Positions 43,227-51,798 of a DNA stretch of 64,000 nt are shown in pieces. This DNA is from Candidatus Methylopumilus planktonicus (GTDB taxonomy: Bacteria; Pseudomonadota; Gammaproteobacteria; Burkholderiales; Methylophilaceae), in the NCBI RefSeq assembly GCF_000981505.1, contig NZ_LN827929.1:1240001-1304000 (forward strand), read 5' to 3'. The notes under the pieces were generated by a model. That model ran no database searches. It was not told where the DNA came from and saw nothing but the letters and a program-made list of their open reading frames with translations. Within the stretch, counting starts at the first letter, position 1. Each line of letters begins with the position of its first letter. The position numbers and the translations under genes were made by a program.

Positions 43227-44060
43227 ATGCGTAAATGGCTTATTACAACAGCAGTCTTAGGGGCTCTTGCAGCGCCTTCATTTGTTTTTGCAGCTGACGC
43301 TGCACCTGCATCTGATTTTACGGCTTCATATAATGTAGGACTTTTTAGTCAATACATTTTCCGTGGCTTAACCCAAACAAATAACAAACCAGCGCTTCAA
43401 GGTGGTTTTGATGTAAGTCATAAAAGCGGTCTCTATATTGGTGGCTGGGCTTCCAACGTCAGCTGGCTCAGAGATAATGCGGGAACAAGTTTAGCCCCAG
43501 TTTACAGCTCAGGTGGGAGCTTAGAAATTGATCTCTATGGTGGATTTAAAACTGAGGTTCAAGGGATTGGTATTGATTTAGGTGCACTTCAGTATTATTA
43601 CCCTGGCGCAAGAAATGTTGGTTTTGATAAGGCCAATACGACAGAGTTATATGGCGCTCTTAGCTATGGTTGGCTTCAAGCAAAAATTTCTGGTGTAGTT
43701 TCAAAAGATGCCTGGGGATTTGGCAAAAAATATAACGCTGGAACGAATGGGGATGATGAGAGAGGAACTTATTACGCTGAACTTAATGCAAATATCCCGC
43801 TTGCAGATACTGGAATTACAGCCCTCCTTCATGTAGGTCGTCAAGAATTTAATCAAGCCAGAGCCAGTTACTCAAGTCCTGATGCAAGTTATACGGACTG
43901 GAAAGTTGGGCTCACAAAAGGATTTGATGGGGGCGTAAATATCGGTGCTTTCTATACTGATACAAATATAAGTACCGCAAATGCTGCAGCCAATTGGACT
44001 TATGCTAATAAAAATATTGGCGATAGTACTGGCACAGTCTTTGTTCAAAAAACGTTCTAA
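43227..44060 (+). CDS. TorF family putative outer-membrane porin
   Basis: The 277-residue protein has a signal peptide (MRKWLITTAVLGALAAPSFV, then FAADA). A beta-strand-rich barrel follows with the typical opening SYNVGLFSQYIFRGLTQTNN and a C-terminal aromatic residue (VFVQKTF), the outer-membrane insertion signal. Glycine and aromatic residues alternate throughout. GGGAG at 43215-43219 forms a good ribosome site. It is directly downstream of a sigma-54 promoter and upstream of glnK-amtB. It may be the outer-membrane entry route for small nitrogen compounds, although the substrate is unknown. Confidence 0.88.
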   Translation: MRKWLITTAVLGALAAPSFVFAADAAPASDFTASYNVGLFSQYIFRGLTQTNNKPALQGGFDVSHKSGLYIGGWASNVSWLRDNAGTSLAPVYSSGGSLEIDLYGGFKTEVQGIGIDLGALQYYYPGARNVGFDKANTTELYGALSYGWLQAKISGVVSKDAWGFGKKYNAGTNGDDERGTYYAELNANIPLADTGITALLHVGRQEFNQARASYSSPDASYTDWKVGLTKGFDGGVNIGAFYTDTNISTANAAANWTYANKNIGDSTGTVFVQKTF

Positions 44061-44114
44061 AAGTAATTGTTAAGACAAAGACCTAAGGCCAAGGCCCTTT
44101 CTTAATTTTTTTAA

Positions 44115-44471
<357 letters not shown>

Positions 44472-44486
44472 TCAGAGGAAACAATT

Positions 44487-45899
44487 ATGAAAAAAATATT
44501 ATTAATATTATCGTTTATGAGCATTCTATGCTTAAGCCTATTAAATTTAAATGTGGGTTTTGCCGCTGAAAATTTAGATGCTACGTCTACTTTTTCTGCA
44601 GCCGAGCCAATAATGCTTGCAGAAACATCGCCAGATGTAACTCCTGCTGCTGCAGGTGAAGCCTCCGAACCTGCGCCTGTATTAAGTGAGGGCAATACGG
44701 CTTGGATGATCGTCGCAACCGTCCTTGTGATCATGATGTCCATTCCAGGCATTGCTTTATTTTATGGTGGCCTCGTTCGATCAAAAAATATGTTGTCTGT
44801 TTTGATGCAAGTGTTTGTTACATTCTCGTTAATCTCTATTATTTGGGTGGTTTATGGTTACTCTTTAGCCTTTTCAGATGGTGGGGCTTATAACGATTAC
44901 ATTGGTGGCTTAAGTAAAATATTTCTAAAAGGGATTGGAACAGACACATTATCTGGAACCATTCCAGAATTTATTTTCTCTACTTTCCAATTAACTTTTG
45001 CCGCACTTACACCCGCGTTGATCGTGGGTGCATTTGCAGAGCGCATTAAATTTTCTTCATTACTCGTCTTTATGGTGTTATGGGTCACAGTAGTTTATCT
45101 GCCCGTTGCTCATATGGTTTGGGGTGGTGGTGTTCTTGCAACGCTTGGTGCAAAAGACTTTGCCGGTGGTACTGTCGTTCATATCAATGCGGGTATAGCC
45201 GCGCTTGTCGGTGCTATCGTTATTGGCAAAAGAATTGGCTACGGAAAAGAAGCAATGCCCCCTCATAACTTGGTAATGACTATGATTGGCGCGTCATTAC
45301 TTTGGGTGGGTTGGTTTGGCTTTAACGTAGGCAGTGAACTCGCAGCTGATGGCACAGCAGGTTTAGTTTTAATTAATACTCAAATTGCTACCGCAGCAGC
45401 TGTGCTTGGTTGGGTCTTTATTGAATGGTTAACTCGAGGAAAGCCATCAATGCTTGGTGGTGCATCAGGTGCCATAGCTGGACTGGTAGCGATCACCCCA
45501 GCATGCGCTTTCGTGGGTCCTATGGGGGCAATTGCACTCGGCTTTATTGCAAGTATTGTCTGTTTCTATGCCGTCACATGGCTTAAAAATGCATTAGGCT
45601 ACGATGACTCACTCGACGTATTTGGCGTTCACGGTGTAGGTGGAATCGTAGGTGCAATCGGCACAGGCATTTTTATGTCACCTGATCTAGGTGGTGTTGG
45701 ATTTGCCGAAGGTATAACCATGTCAGATCAAGTATATATCCAGGCTATCGCGGTCGGCGTTACAGTTCTCTGGTCAGGGATTGTAAGTTATATACTTTTT
45801 AAAGTTATCGATGCGACCATGGGATTGCGAGTCAAACCTGACGCTGAAAGAGAAGGTTTAGATACATCAAGTCATGGCGAAACGGCTTACCATAACTAA
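44487..45899 (+). CDS. amtB: ammonium transporter AmtB
   Basis: AmtB is a trimeric inner-membrane ammonium channel. The 470 residues start with a cleavable signal (ILLILSFMSILCLSLLNL) and a 40-residue Ala/Glu-rich periplasmic stretch. Eleven membrane helices follow with family motifs such as MMSIPGIALFYGGLVRSKNM, VAHMVWGGG (pore His region) and DVFGVHGVGGIVGAIGTGIF (second pore His). GlnK, encoded just upstream, is its usual inhibitor. A strong terminator follows at 45925-45952. Confidence 0.97.
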   Translation: MKKILLILSFMSILCLSLLNLNVGFAAENLDATSTFSAAEPIMLAETSPDVTPAAAGEASEPAPVLSEGNTAWMIVATVLVIMMSIPGIALFYGGLVRSKNMLSVLMQVFVTFSLISIIWVVYGYSLAFSDGGAYNDYIGGLSKIFLKGIGTDTLSGTIPEFIFSTFQLTFAALTPALIVGAFAERIKFSSLLVFMVLWVTVVYLPVAHMVWGGGVLATLGAKDFAGGTVVHINAGIAALVGAIVIGKRIGYGKEAMPPHNLVMTMIGASLLWVGWFGFNVGSELAADGTAGLVLINTQIATAAAVLGWVFIEWLTRGKPSMLGGASGAIAGLVAITPACAFVGPMGAIALGFIASIVCFYAVTWLKNALGYDDSLDVFGVHGVGGIVGAIGTGIFMSPDLGGVGFAEGITMSDQVYIQAIAVGVTVLWSGIVSYILFKVIDATMGLRVKPDAEREGLDTSSHGETAYHN

Positions 45900-45924
45900 A
45901 ATATCCTGGAAGTAGTGACTTCTC

Positions 45925-45952
45925 AAGGGCGCTTTATAGCGCCCTTTTTTTA
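45925..45952 (+). terminator. rho-independent terminator after amtB
   Basis: AAGGGCGCT pairs with AGCGCCCTT across a TTAT loop and is followed by a run of seven T residues. It ends the porin-glnK-amtB operon, 26 bases after the amtB stop. Confidence 0.9.
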
Positions 45953-45990
45953 TCCATAAAATTTAATCGCTTAAAGTTATAATAGAGCCC

Positions 45991-47190
45991 ATGTTTAAAA
46001 AGTTTTCTTTTTTCAATCACGCATTTCTTAGAAATGCTTGTTTACTTATTTTAAGCCCCAAGCTTTTTTTTAATCACGGGCACATTCCACCAAAAAACCA
46101 TAAAATCCCGAATCGCTTTTTTGGATTAAGCCTTACCATTGAAGATTTAATTGAAGACCCCATAGGTGCTGTTGAAATGTGTCGTCAGCATAAAATAAGA
46201 GATGTGACACTTCTTATTCCATCCAATCGTATCAGTGAATTTAGTGCGACGTTTATGGATGACCTCATTGGAAATGATATTAAATTTAATCTCAAACTGG
46301 TACTAATAAACGAGGAAGATATCTATCTAGAATGGCGGGAGCTTTTAGACCTTACATTATTAGGCTATCAAGCTCATATTGCATCGATTGAAATTGAGAT
46401 GACGAGCTTTACTCGGAAAGCATTACATATGTTCTTAAATATTTGGACCATGACGTTTAATATTGCGAGACTAAAAAAGATTAAAGTCGCAGGCCCTTCC
46501 ATCCCCTCGTTTAGCCCTTTCTTTAATGACATGGTATTTAAGCTTTTAAAAGACAAATATCAACTACCTGATATTCACACGATTAATTTAACCAACGAAA
46601 TGGATAAAGAGCCTGAGCTTATTTATTCAAATTTCTTAATCCCCAAATTAGGTAAACTTTTTAGATTCAATCTCATAAAAAAATTAGCGCTCATTCAAAG
46701 AATTGCGGAAAGTTTTAACATCAAAACCATTTATGGAACAATTGAATTAAAGCGTCATGAAATTACTTCTTACACACTGCGAGCGATTTCTTTACTGACT
46801 GCCTCAGGCCGACTCACTAAGCTATACGTGCCCTACAAAAATGCCGAAGGTATTCTATTTCTAGTGGATCGTATGGAGGGCATGACTTATCTGGGTTCTT
46901 TATTTCATGATGCATCTTTTGAAATTCATCACTTTAAAAATGAGAGAGAGCAAATGCATGCGATATGGGCGCGAGATGATAAAACTTTAAATCCAGAAAA
47001 TTTTTATCATATTGAAGATATCTTCTCTGCTAAGATATTCGATAGTCATGGTGACATCATTGATCGTAATGAATTCAAAATTACAGATACCCCCATCTAC
47101 CTTGTCTGGAGATCGATGAACCCTATTACCTTCATTGATACACCAAAAGCCCTAGATATTAATGTCGCCAATATCATGGCCCTATCATGA
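45991..47190 (+). CDS. unknown protein, possibly a TIM-barrel glycosidase-like fold
   Basis: I do not recognise this 399-residue protein. It has no clear signal peptide, although the first 35 residues are basic and hydrophobic. The body alternates short beta strands with helices (DVTLLIPSNRISEF, LKLVLINEEDIYLEWRELL, IASIEIEMTSF, KIKVAGPSIPSF), as in TIM barrels. The end (SAKIFDSHGDIIDRNEFKI, TDTPIYLVWR) looks like the small beta domain that follows the barrel in several glycosidases. Acid residues such as the Glu in IEIEM could be catalytic, but this is speculative. It stands alone between the amtB terminator and pqqA, starting 38 bases after the terminator. Confidence 0.6.
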   Translation: MFKKFSFFNHAFLRNACLLILSPKLFFNHGHIPPKNHKIPNRFFGLSLTIEDLIEDPIGAVEMCRQHKIRDVTLLIPSNRISEFSATFMDDLIGNDIKFNLKLVLINEEDIYLEWRELLDLTLLGYQAHIASIEIEMTSFTRKALHMFLNIWTMTFNIARLKKIKVAGPSIPSFSPFFNDMVFKLLKDKYQLPDIHTINLTNEMDKEPELIYSNFLIPKLGKLFRFNLIKKLALIQRIAESFNIKTIYGTIELKRHEITSYTLRAISLLTASGRLTKLYVPYKNAEGILFLVDRMEGMTYLGSLFHDASFEIHHFKNEREQMHAIWARDDKTLNPENFYHIEDIFSAKIFDSHGDIIDRNEFKITDTPIYLVWRSMNPITFIDTPKALDINVANIMALS

Positions 47191-47302
47191 AAATCATGAG
47201 GTCTAATTCATTACCTGTTCCGTGTATTTAATATAGATGCAGCCTATAGTTTCTCTAATGCATCTTGAATGCAGATCGTTTAACTCTTATAGGAGAAATA
47301 TT

Positions 47303-47374
47303 ATGTGGACAACTCCAGCAGCTACAGAAATGCGTTTTGGCTTTGAAGTAACTATGTACGTAATGAACAAGTAA
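47303..47374 (+). CDS. pqqA: PQQ precursor peptide PqqA
   Basis: A 23-codon gene encodes a peptide starting MWTTPAATEM with the pattern Glu15-Val-Thr-Met-Tyr19 (GFEVTMY). The Glu and Tyr of E-x-x-x-Y are cross-linked by the radical-SAM enzyme PqqE to form PQQ, the cofactor of methanol dehydrogenases. An AGGAG ribosome site lies 7 bases before the ATG, and a strong terminator follows 26 bases after the stop. pqqB-E are not in the window: the next gene is mltA on the opposite strand, so pqqA is a stand-alone transcript here. Such separation allows high peptide expression. The match to known PqqA peptides is very good. Confidence 0.95.
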   Translation: MWTTPAATEMRFGFEVTMYVMNK

Positions 47375-47400
47375 TTGTTCGTAAACTACGGTTACATAAA

Positions 47401-47428
47401 AAAGGAAGCTTAGCTTCCTTTTTTTTAT
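47401..47428 (+). terminator. terminator after pqqA
   Basis: AAAGGAAGC pairs with GCTTCCTTT around a TTA loop, followed by a T-rich tail. A-rich sequence lies on the other side, so it can work in both directions: it ends pqqA and, on the minus strand, mltA's transcript. Confidence 0.88.
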
Positions 47429-48678
47429 TTGGAAGATTCCTCAATACGATTGCGTTTCACGGCAAATTCTTGAGTCGCGATTGGAAATACATAATCCTTA
47501 GGGAGTAATGCCCAAATTTTTCCCTGTTGTTTCATCGATCCCGCTTTTCTTCCCGCCTCTTCCCCAGTGCCCCAATAGAAATCTGCGCGAACACCGCCTC
47601 GAATTGCCCCGCCTGTATCTTGAGCAACCACTAAGCGATCGAGAGAATCATTGGTATTAGGTTGGGTTGTAGATAAGAAAATAGGCGCCCCTAATGGAAT
47701 AAATTTAGGATCGATCGCAACACTTCGCTCGGCTTCAATCGATACCCCTAAAGCACCAATCGGACCTGGTAAATCATCTGGTAATTTTCTAAAAAATACA
47801 TAGCTAGTATTCATGTTTAAAAATGCTTTAAGTTTCACAATATTTTTTCTAGCCCAATCTTTGATGCCTTCCATCGAAGCTTCAGCCATGGTGATTTCTT
47901 TTTTCTGAATGAGTGCTGAACCGATCGCTTTAAATGGATGGCCATTTTGATCGGCATACCCAATTTGCATAGTTTCTCCATTATCAAAATGAATAATGCC
48001 TGATCCTTGAATCTCTAAAAAGAAAGCCTCTACAGGATCTTCTACCCAAACAATTTCATTTCCTGCCAAAGGGGTGCCTTGCCCATCAATCTCGGCTCTT
48101 GATAAGTAGGGGACTAATTTGTTTCCCACTACTTTCCCACGCAAACGTTTTGATTTAAGTTCTGGATAAACTTCACTTAAATCCACAGTAATCAAATCTT
48201 TGGGCGTTGTGTAAAGCGGGATTTTGTAATGCGACGTTTTAACCTTACTACCTTTTAAGATAGGCTGATAATAACCAGTAATGATACCGGTTTCAGAGCC
48301 ATCAATATTACTTGCGATATACACATTAAAATAGTTTTTAAAATAGTTTTTAATATTTTCATCACTTGGCTCTTTAATGTCATCTGCAACATCACATACT
48401 TTTTTCCAAGCTTCTTTTTGTTTTAAAGCAGAACAGCTTCTAAGCCATGCTGTCCAAGCAGGAATAAGATTGTCACTTTCAAATGAGGATTCAATCGCGC
48501 CCCAGTCTGATTTTTTTAGAAGGCCGTAATCAGGAATTTTTGCTATATCTTCTTTTTCTGTTTTAATTTTTGGGCAATCACAATTAGGTTTTGTAACAGA
48601 AACTTTTTCTCCCTTATTGGGAACATCTACGCATGAGACAAGAAATAAAGTAAGTAAGAATACAATGAAATGTCTCAT
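47425..48678 (-). CDS. mltA: membrane-bound lytic transglycosylase A
   Basis: MltA cleaves peptidoglycan to anhydro-muropeptides at the outer membrane. The 417 residues start with a lipoprotein signal ending in LVSC. The MltA barrel has TGIITGYYQPILKGS and YLSRAEIDGQGTPL. The 3D domain at the C-terminus has VVAQDTGGAIRGGVRADFYWG with the catalytic Asp and FIPLGAPIFL. It is first in mltA's own minus-strand group, one base downstream of apaG. Its products could be recycled by the AmpG-like protein and Mpl. Confidence 0.94.
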   Translation of the reverse strand: MRHFIVFLLTLFLVSCVDVPNKGEKVSVTKPNCDCPKIKTEKEDIAKIPDYGLLKKSDWGAIESSFESDNLIPAWTAWLRSCSALKQKEAWKKVCDVADDIKEPSDENIKNYFKNYFNVYIASNIDGSETGIITGYYQPILKGSKVKTSHYKIPLYTTPKDLITVDLSEVYPELKSKRLRGKVVGNKLVPYLSRAEIDGQGTPLAGNEIVWVEDPVEAFFLEIQGSGIIHFDNGETMQIGYADQNGHPFKAIGSALIQKKEITMAEASMEGIKDWARKNIVKLKAFLNMNTSYVFFRKLPDDLPGPIGALGVSIEAERSVAIDPKFIPLGAPIFLSTTQPNTNDSLDRLVVAQDTGGAIRGGVRADFYWGTGEEAGRKAGSMKQQGKIWALLPKDYVFPIATQEFAVKRNRIEESSK

Positions 48679-49062
48679 TTAATGGAGCGTCCTTGGCATC
48701 GATAAAATAAACATAGGAATTTCTGCATCAAATGATGTGCCATCTTCGGACACCATCTGATAACTGCCGTGCATGGAGCCTACAGGTGTGTTAATTTCAG
48801 TCCCGCTAGTATAAGTATACGACTCATGCGGTTGAATCAGAGGCTGTTCACCCACTACCCCTAAACCTTTCACTTCAAAAGATTCTTCATTAGCGTCTGT
48901 AATAATCCAATGACGGCTCACAAGCTGCGCTGGAATCAATCCATCATTGCTGATCGTAACGGTGTAATTGAAAAAATAACGGTTATGCTCAATGCTAGAT
49001 TTTTCTTCTACAAAATGAGTTTCAACATTAATACGAATCGCATGTAATTTTGAAGATCCCAT
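48679..49062 (-). CDS. apaG: ApaG (Co2+/Mg2+ efflux-associated protein)
   Basis: ApaG is a small beta-sandwich protein of fibronectin-like fold, linked to divalent metal resistance and to the ksgA-apaH region in enterobacteria; its biochemical role is not settled. The 127 residues show SRHWIITDANEESFEVKG, GLGVVGEQPLIQPHESYTYT and GSMHGSYQMVSEDGTSFDAE, all family hallmarks. It lies between thiG and mltA on the minus strand with 1-4 base gaps. Confidence 0.94.
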   Translation of the reverse strand: MGSSKLHAIRINVETHFVEEKSSIEHNRYFFNYTVTISNDGLIPAQLVSRHWIITDANEESFEVKGLGVVGEQPLIQPHESYTYTSGTEINTPVGSMHGSYQMVSEDGTSFDAEIPMFILSMPRTLH

Positions 49063-49066
49063 AATA

Positions 49067-49858
49067 TTAGGAAATCATGCCTTGTGTGGGGGAGGTGGGT
49101 GATGCTGAATATAATTTCTTAGCCATTCGTCCTGCAAGGTATGCTTCGCGCCCAGCCTCAATGGCTTTTTTCATAGCACTTGCCATCATGATTGGATCAT
49201 TTGCACTTGCAATTGCTGTATTCATGAGGACACCTTCGCAACCTAATTCCATAGCAATCGCAGCATCTGAAGCGGTACCCACACCTGCGTCTACTAAAAC
49301 AGGAACTTTTGCATGTTCAATAATAATTTGTAAATTCCATGGATTTAAAATACCCATGCCAGAGCCAATGAGAGAAGCCAAAGGCATGATGGCACAGCAA
49401 CCAATGTTTTCAAGTTCTTTTGCCACAATCGGATCATCTGATGTGTACACCATCACATCAAAACCTTCTTTAATTAAAATTTCTGCGGCTTTTAAAGTTT
49501 CCATCACGTTGGGATAAAGTGTTTTAGGGTCACCTAAGACTTCTAATTTGACAAGCGTATGGCCATCTAATAATTCTCGGGCCAAACGAAGTGTTCTCAC
49601 CGCATCATCGGCTGAATAACAACCTGCCGTATTAGGAAGATAAGTAAAACGATTGGGTGGCACAAAATCAAGAAGAGATGGCTCACCTTCATTTTGACCA
49701 ATATTAGTTCGGCGAATCGCAACTGTAATAATTTCTGCACCACTCGCATCAATCGCGAGTCTTGTTTCCTGAAAATCTTTATATTTACCAGTACCTACCA
49801 ATAGTCTTGATTGGTAACTTTTACCTGCGATGATAAGTGAATCTTTTTTTTGTGCCAT
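49067..49858 (-). CDS. thiG: thiazole synthase
   Basis: ThiG forms the thiazole phosphate of thiamine from deoxyxylulose phosphate, dehydroglycine and ThiS-thiocarboxylate. The 263-residue barrel has the Schiff-base Lys in [28 protein letters not shown], and [28 protein letters not shown] choose ATG at 49858 ([13 protein letters not shown]), one base after the thiS stop; a longer in-frame start would lie inside thiS and adds nine unconserved residues. The thiS-thiG pair is standard. Confidence 0.96.
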   Translation of the reverse strand: MAQKKDSLIIAGKSYQSRLLVGTGKYKDFQETRLAIDASGAEIITVAIRRTNIGQNEGEPSLLDFVPPNRFTYLPNTAGCYSADDAVRTLRLARELLDGHTLVKLEVLGDPKTLYPNVMETLKAAEILIKEGFDVMVYTSDDPIVAKELENIGCCAIMPLASLIGSGMGILNPWNLQIIIEHAKVPVLVDAGVGTASDAAIAMELGCEGVLMNTAIASANDPIMMASAMKKAIEAGREAYLAGRMAKKLYSASPTSPTQGMIS

Positions 49859-49859
49859 C

Positions 49860-50063
49860 TTAACCACCACCAACTGCGCCAACAATTTCTAATTGGTCGC
49901 CATCTTGGAGCAAGATATTTTGGAATTCAGATTTTGAAATAATCATGCCGTTCTTTTCGATTGCAATTCGCTTACCTAAAAGATTAAGTTGTATGACTAA
50001 TCCTTCGATTGTCATCGAAGTGTCATCAAAAGATTTTATATTACCGTTAATTTTAAGATTCAT
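49860..50063 (-). CDS. thiS: sulfur carrier protein ThiS
   Basis: ThiS carries the thiocarboxylate sulfur used by ThiG. The 67-residue ubiquitin-like protein ends in VGAVGGG, giving the required C-terminal Gly-Gly. I use ATG at 50063 ([12 protein letters not shown]), the normal family start; a start 21 bases upstream would add seven unsupported residues. It is one base from thiG. No TPP riboswitch precedes it, unlike thiC. Confidence 0.93.
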   Translation of the reverse strand: MNLKINGNIKSFDDTSMTIEGLVIQLNLLGKRIAIEKNGMIISKSEFQNILLQDGDQLEIVGAVGGG

Positions 50064-50121
50064 GGATGTGGCTTTATTCGTCAAACATTGAATTTTTTAA
50101 TAAATTTAGAGTCGTAATTCA

Positions 50122-50138
50122 ATGGAACACAATTCCAT
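50122..50138. repeat. inverted repeat between thiS and a small gene
   Basis: ATGGAACACAATTCCAT consists of perfect six-base arms (ATGGAA and TTCCAT) separated by CACAA. It sits in the divergent gap between thiS (start 50063, minus) and the small gene at 50172 (plus), a natural place for an operator. No known consensus is recognised. Confidence 0.4.
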
Positions 50139-50171
50139 AGAGTTAAATACAATCCCAAAAGGAAAAGCTAT

Positions 50172-50333
50172 ATGCAAAATTATAATACAGATTCGCTGAA
50201 TACATTGCCTCAGAGCAAAGACGAGACAGATCATTTAATTCCGTTGGAAAAGAAAACCACGCCGATTGAATTAACTACCGATGAAAAGCTTCGCCGTAAA
50301 CGCTGGCTCGAGTCAATCTCAGATTGCGTTTAA
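50172..50333 (+). CDS. 53-residue small protein, unknown
   Basis: A short open frame starts with ATG at 50172, preceded by AAAAGGAAAA as a ribosome site about 7 bases upstream. It encodes 53 residues: a polar, Asp/Thr-rich first half and a basic C-terminus (DEKLRRKRWLESISDCV). No membrane segment, signal or known motif is seen. Its last four bases overlap the convergent dienelactone hydrolase gene. It fills an otherwise empty gap with good codon use. I cannot give a function; it may be a small family-specific protein. Confidence 0.55.
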   Translation: MQNYNTDSLNTLPQSKDETDHLIPLEKKTTPIELTTDEKLRRKRWLESISDCV

Positions 50334-51067
50334 GCAAGCTTGCGTTGGAAAAGTTTTAAAGCTAAGTCGTAACCTAAAAGTGCCAACTCAGGATCATAGC
50401 GCTCACCTTCGTCACGCATAAAGGCATGTTGGCCATTAAACTCATGCCACGTAAATGCTAATTGAGCATCAAGCATTTTTTCATAAACGACTTTACGGCC
50501 TTGTTCTGGAATATGGTTGTCTTGTTTGCCCCAAATCATTAGGAGCTCACCCTTGATATCTTTTAAGCGATTCATGGAATGCTGATTAGGTTTGTTTGGA
50601 ATCACATTGGTATGTAAATCTGTCGCATAAAAACATGCGGTGGCTTCAATCTCGGGTTGAAGTGCTGCTCTAAAAGCTAAGTGCCCGCCAATACAAAATC
50701 CCATAGCCCCGATATGGCCTGAAAACCAAGGTTGTTTTTTGATCCATGCAATCATTGCTTGATTGTCAGCGTCATAACCCTCAACGTCTTTTGCAGACTT
50801 ATCCGCATTACCTTTATCACGTCCTGCGTCATCGTAAGCTAAGACTGTGCCAATTGGATTTAACTCGTGAAAGACTTCAGGCACTAACACAGTGAATCCA
50901 TGACCCGCAATGATTTTGGCTGCACGTTCAATCGGACCTGTTTGCTGAAAAATTTCTGAATAAAAAAGAATTGCGGGGGTCTTTTTATGCGTGAGAGGCT
51001 TATGCACATAAGTACGCATAATGCCTGTAGGGGTATTTAAATCAACGAATTCTGACTGAATTAACAT
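50330..51067 (-). CDS. dienelactone hydrolase family protein
   Basis: This 245-residue alpha/beta hydrolase has the DLH nucleophile motif GAMGFCIGGHLAF (Cys125), the conserved Glu38 in FYSEIF and the catalytic His in NGQHAFMRDEG. True carboxymethylenebutenolidases act in chlorocatechol degradation, but no such pathway is here and many family members are general esterases. It is monocistronic on the minus strand, convergent with the small gene at 50172. The substrate is unknown. Confidence 0.88.
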   Translation of the reverse strand: MLIQSEFVDLNTPTGIMRTYVHKPLTHKKTPAILFYSEIFQQTGPIERAAKIIAGHGFTVLVPEVFHELNPIGTVLAYDDAGRDKGNADKSAKDVEGYDADNQAMIAWIKKQPWFSGHIGAMGFCIGGHLAFRAALQPEIEATACFYATDLHTNVIPNKPNQHSMNRLKDIKGELLMIWGKQDNHIPEQGRKVVYEKMLDAQLAFTWHEFNGQHAFMRDEGERYDPELALLGYDLALKLFQRKLA

Positions 51068-51150
51068 GCTTCATCCTAAGCTTAATAAGGGGTTAATAGA
51101 AAAACGGAATCCCTTATTTTACTTGATTCGAAGCGAGTTTAAAGTGAATT

Positions 51151-51354
51151 TTAGTAGTCTGAACTGCGGCCTGTAGAGTAATTTAAAGGAGCGTCATTTT
51201 GCCACTCACCACAATCGACACACTGGTGATCTTCCATGGTCGGGCAATATTGCAAATGAGTTGCCTGGCACTTATAACAGCTCGCGGCTTTCTCATGGTG
51301 ATCATGAATCTCCGCAGATACTTTGTCACTTCCAAGACCATACTTATTATCCAT
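51151..51354 (-). CDS. small Cys-rich (zinc-ribbon-like) protein, unknown
   Basis: The 67-residue protein has five cysteines arranged as CYKC, then C, then CVDC (ASCYKCQATHLQYCPTMEDH and QCVDCGEWQND), which suggests a zinc ribbon. The N-terminal part is rich in His and Asp (EIHDHHEK) and the tail in Ser, Thr and Tyr. A very strong ribosome site, AAGGGAGGG, precedes the ATG (51359-51367), suggesting high expression. No family is recognised. It lies between the dienelactone hydrolase and the lipoprotein gene. Confidence 0.7.
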   Translation of the reverse strand: MDNKYGLGSDKVSAEIHDHHEKAASCYKCQATHLQYCPTMEDHQCVDCGEWQNDAPLNYSTGRSSDY

Positions 51355-51426
51355 AAGACCCTCCCTTAAAAAATCAAATGGTGATGAACCTTTAATGTAC
51401 GCCTCGTTTTTATGAAGCGCAAGTGG

Positions 51427-51798
51427 CTATTTTAACTTTTGTATCTGACATTTTTGATAAGTTAAAACATCGCCCTCTTTAATGGATGTCTCAGGGTCAT
51501 TGATCTCTAATGTGGTCGACTCATTAGTATAAGTATTTTTTAAGGCGTCTACTTGTTTTAAACCAAATTCACGATCCGGGAAAGTCATCCACATCTCTTT
51601 ACCGCCCTCGAGAGCTTTTATATAAAACTTCTTATTTTTTTCACACTTGTACAAGGAAGCCCCTAGAGGAGCAGTCGAGAGTTCACGATAATCACCGTTA
51701 AGCATAGGTAAATTTACTTCGGGCATCTTCACACTCCCACAACTTGAAATGAGAAATGGCATACTTAACAATATCAATTGTTTAAAACTTAGTTTCAT
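51427..51798 (-). CDS. MliC-like lipoprotein (possible lysozyme inhibitor)
   Basis: The 123-residue protein starts with a lipoprotein signal whose lipobox is ISSC. The C-terminal 80 residues follow the MliC/PliC pattern: a first Cys in LYKCEKNKKFYIKAL, central strands (MWMTFPDREFGLKQV), an aromatic NTYTNESTTLEI and a final Cys in LTYQKCQIQ that probably forms a disulfide with the first. MliC proteins bind and inhibit c-type lysozymes. The match is by pattern, not by a long motif, so the role is tentative. Its start overlaps the serine protease gene by 4 bases, so the two are coupled. Confidence 0.6.
   Translation of the reverse strand: MKLSFKQLILLSMPFLISSCGSVKMPEVNLPMLNGDYRELSTAPLGASLYKCEKNKKFYIKALEGGKEMWMTFPDREFGLKQVDALKNTYTNESTTLEINDPETSIKEGDVLTYQKCQIQKLK

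Noticed and set aside
47191..47302. Sigma-70 promoter for pqqA from TTGAAT and TATAGG.
   Set aside because: The would-be -10 overlaps the ribosome-binding site, leaving no room for a transcript start.
51084..51118. Inverted repeat AATAAGGG / CCCTTATT between the Cys-rich gene and the dienelactone hydrolase gene.
   Set aside because: The loop is 19 bases and no U-run follows on the transcribed minus strand, so it is too weak to call a terminator.
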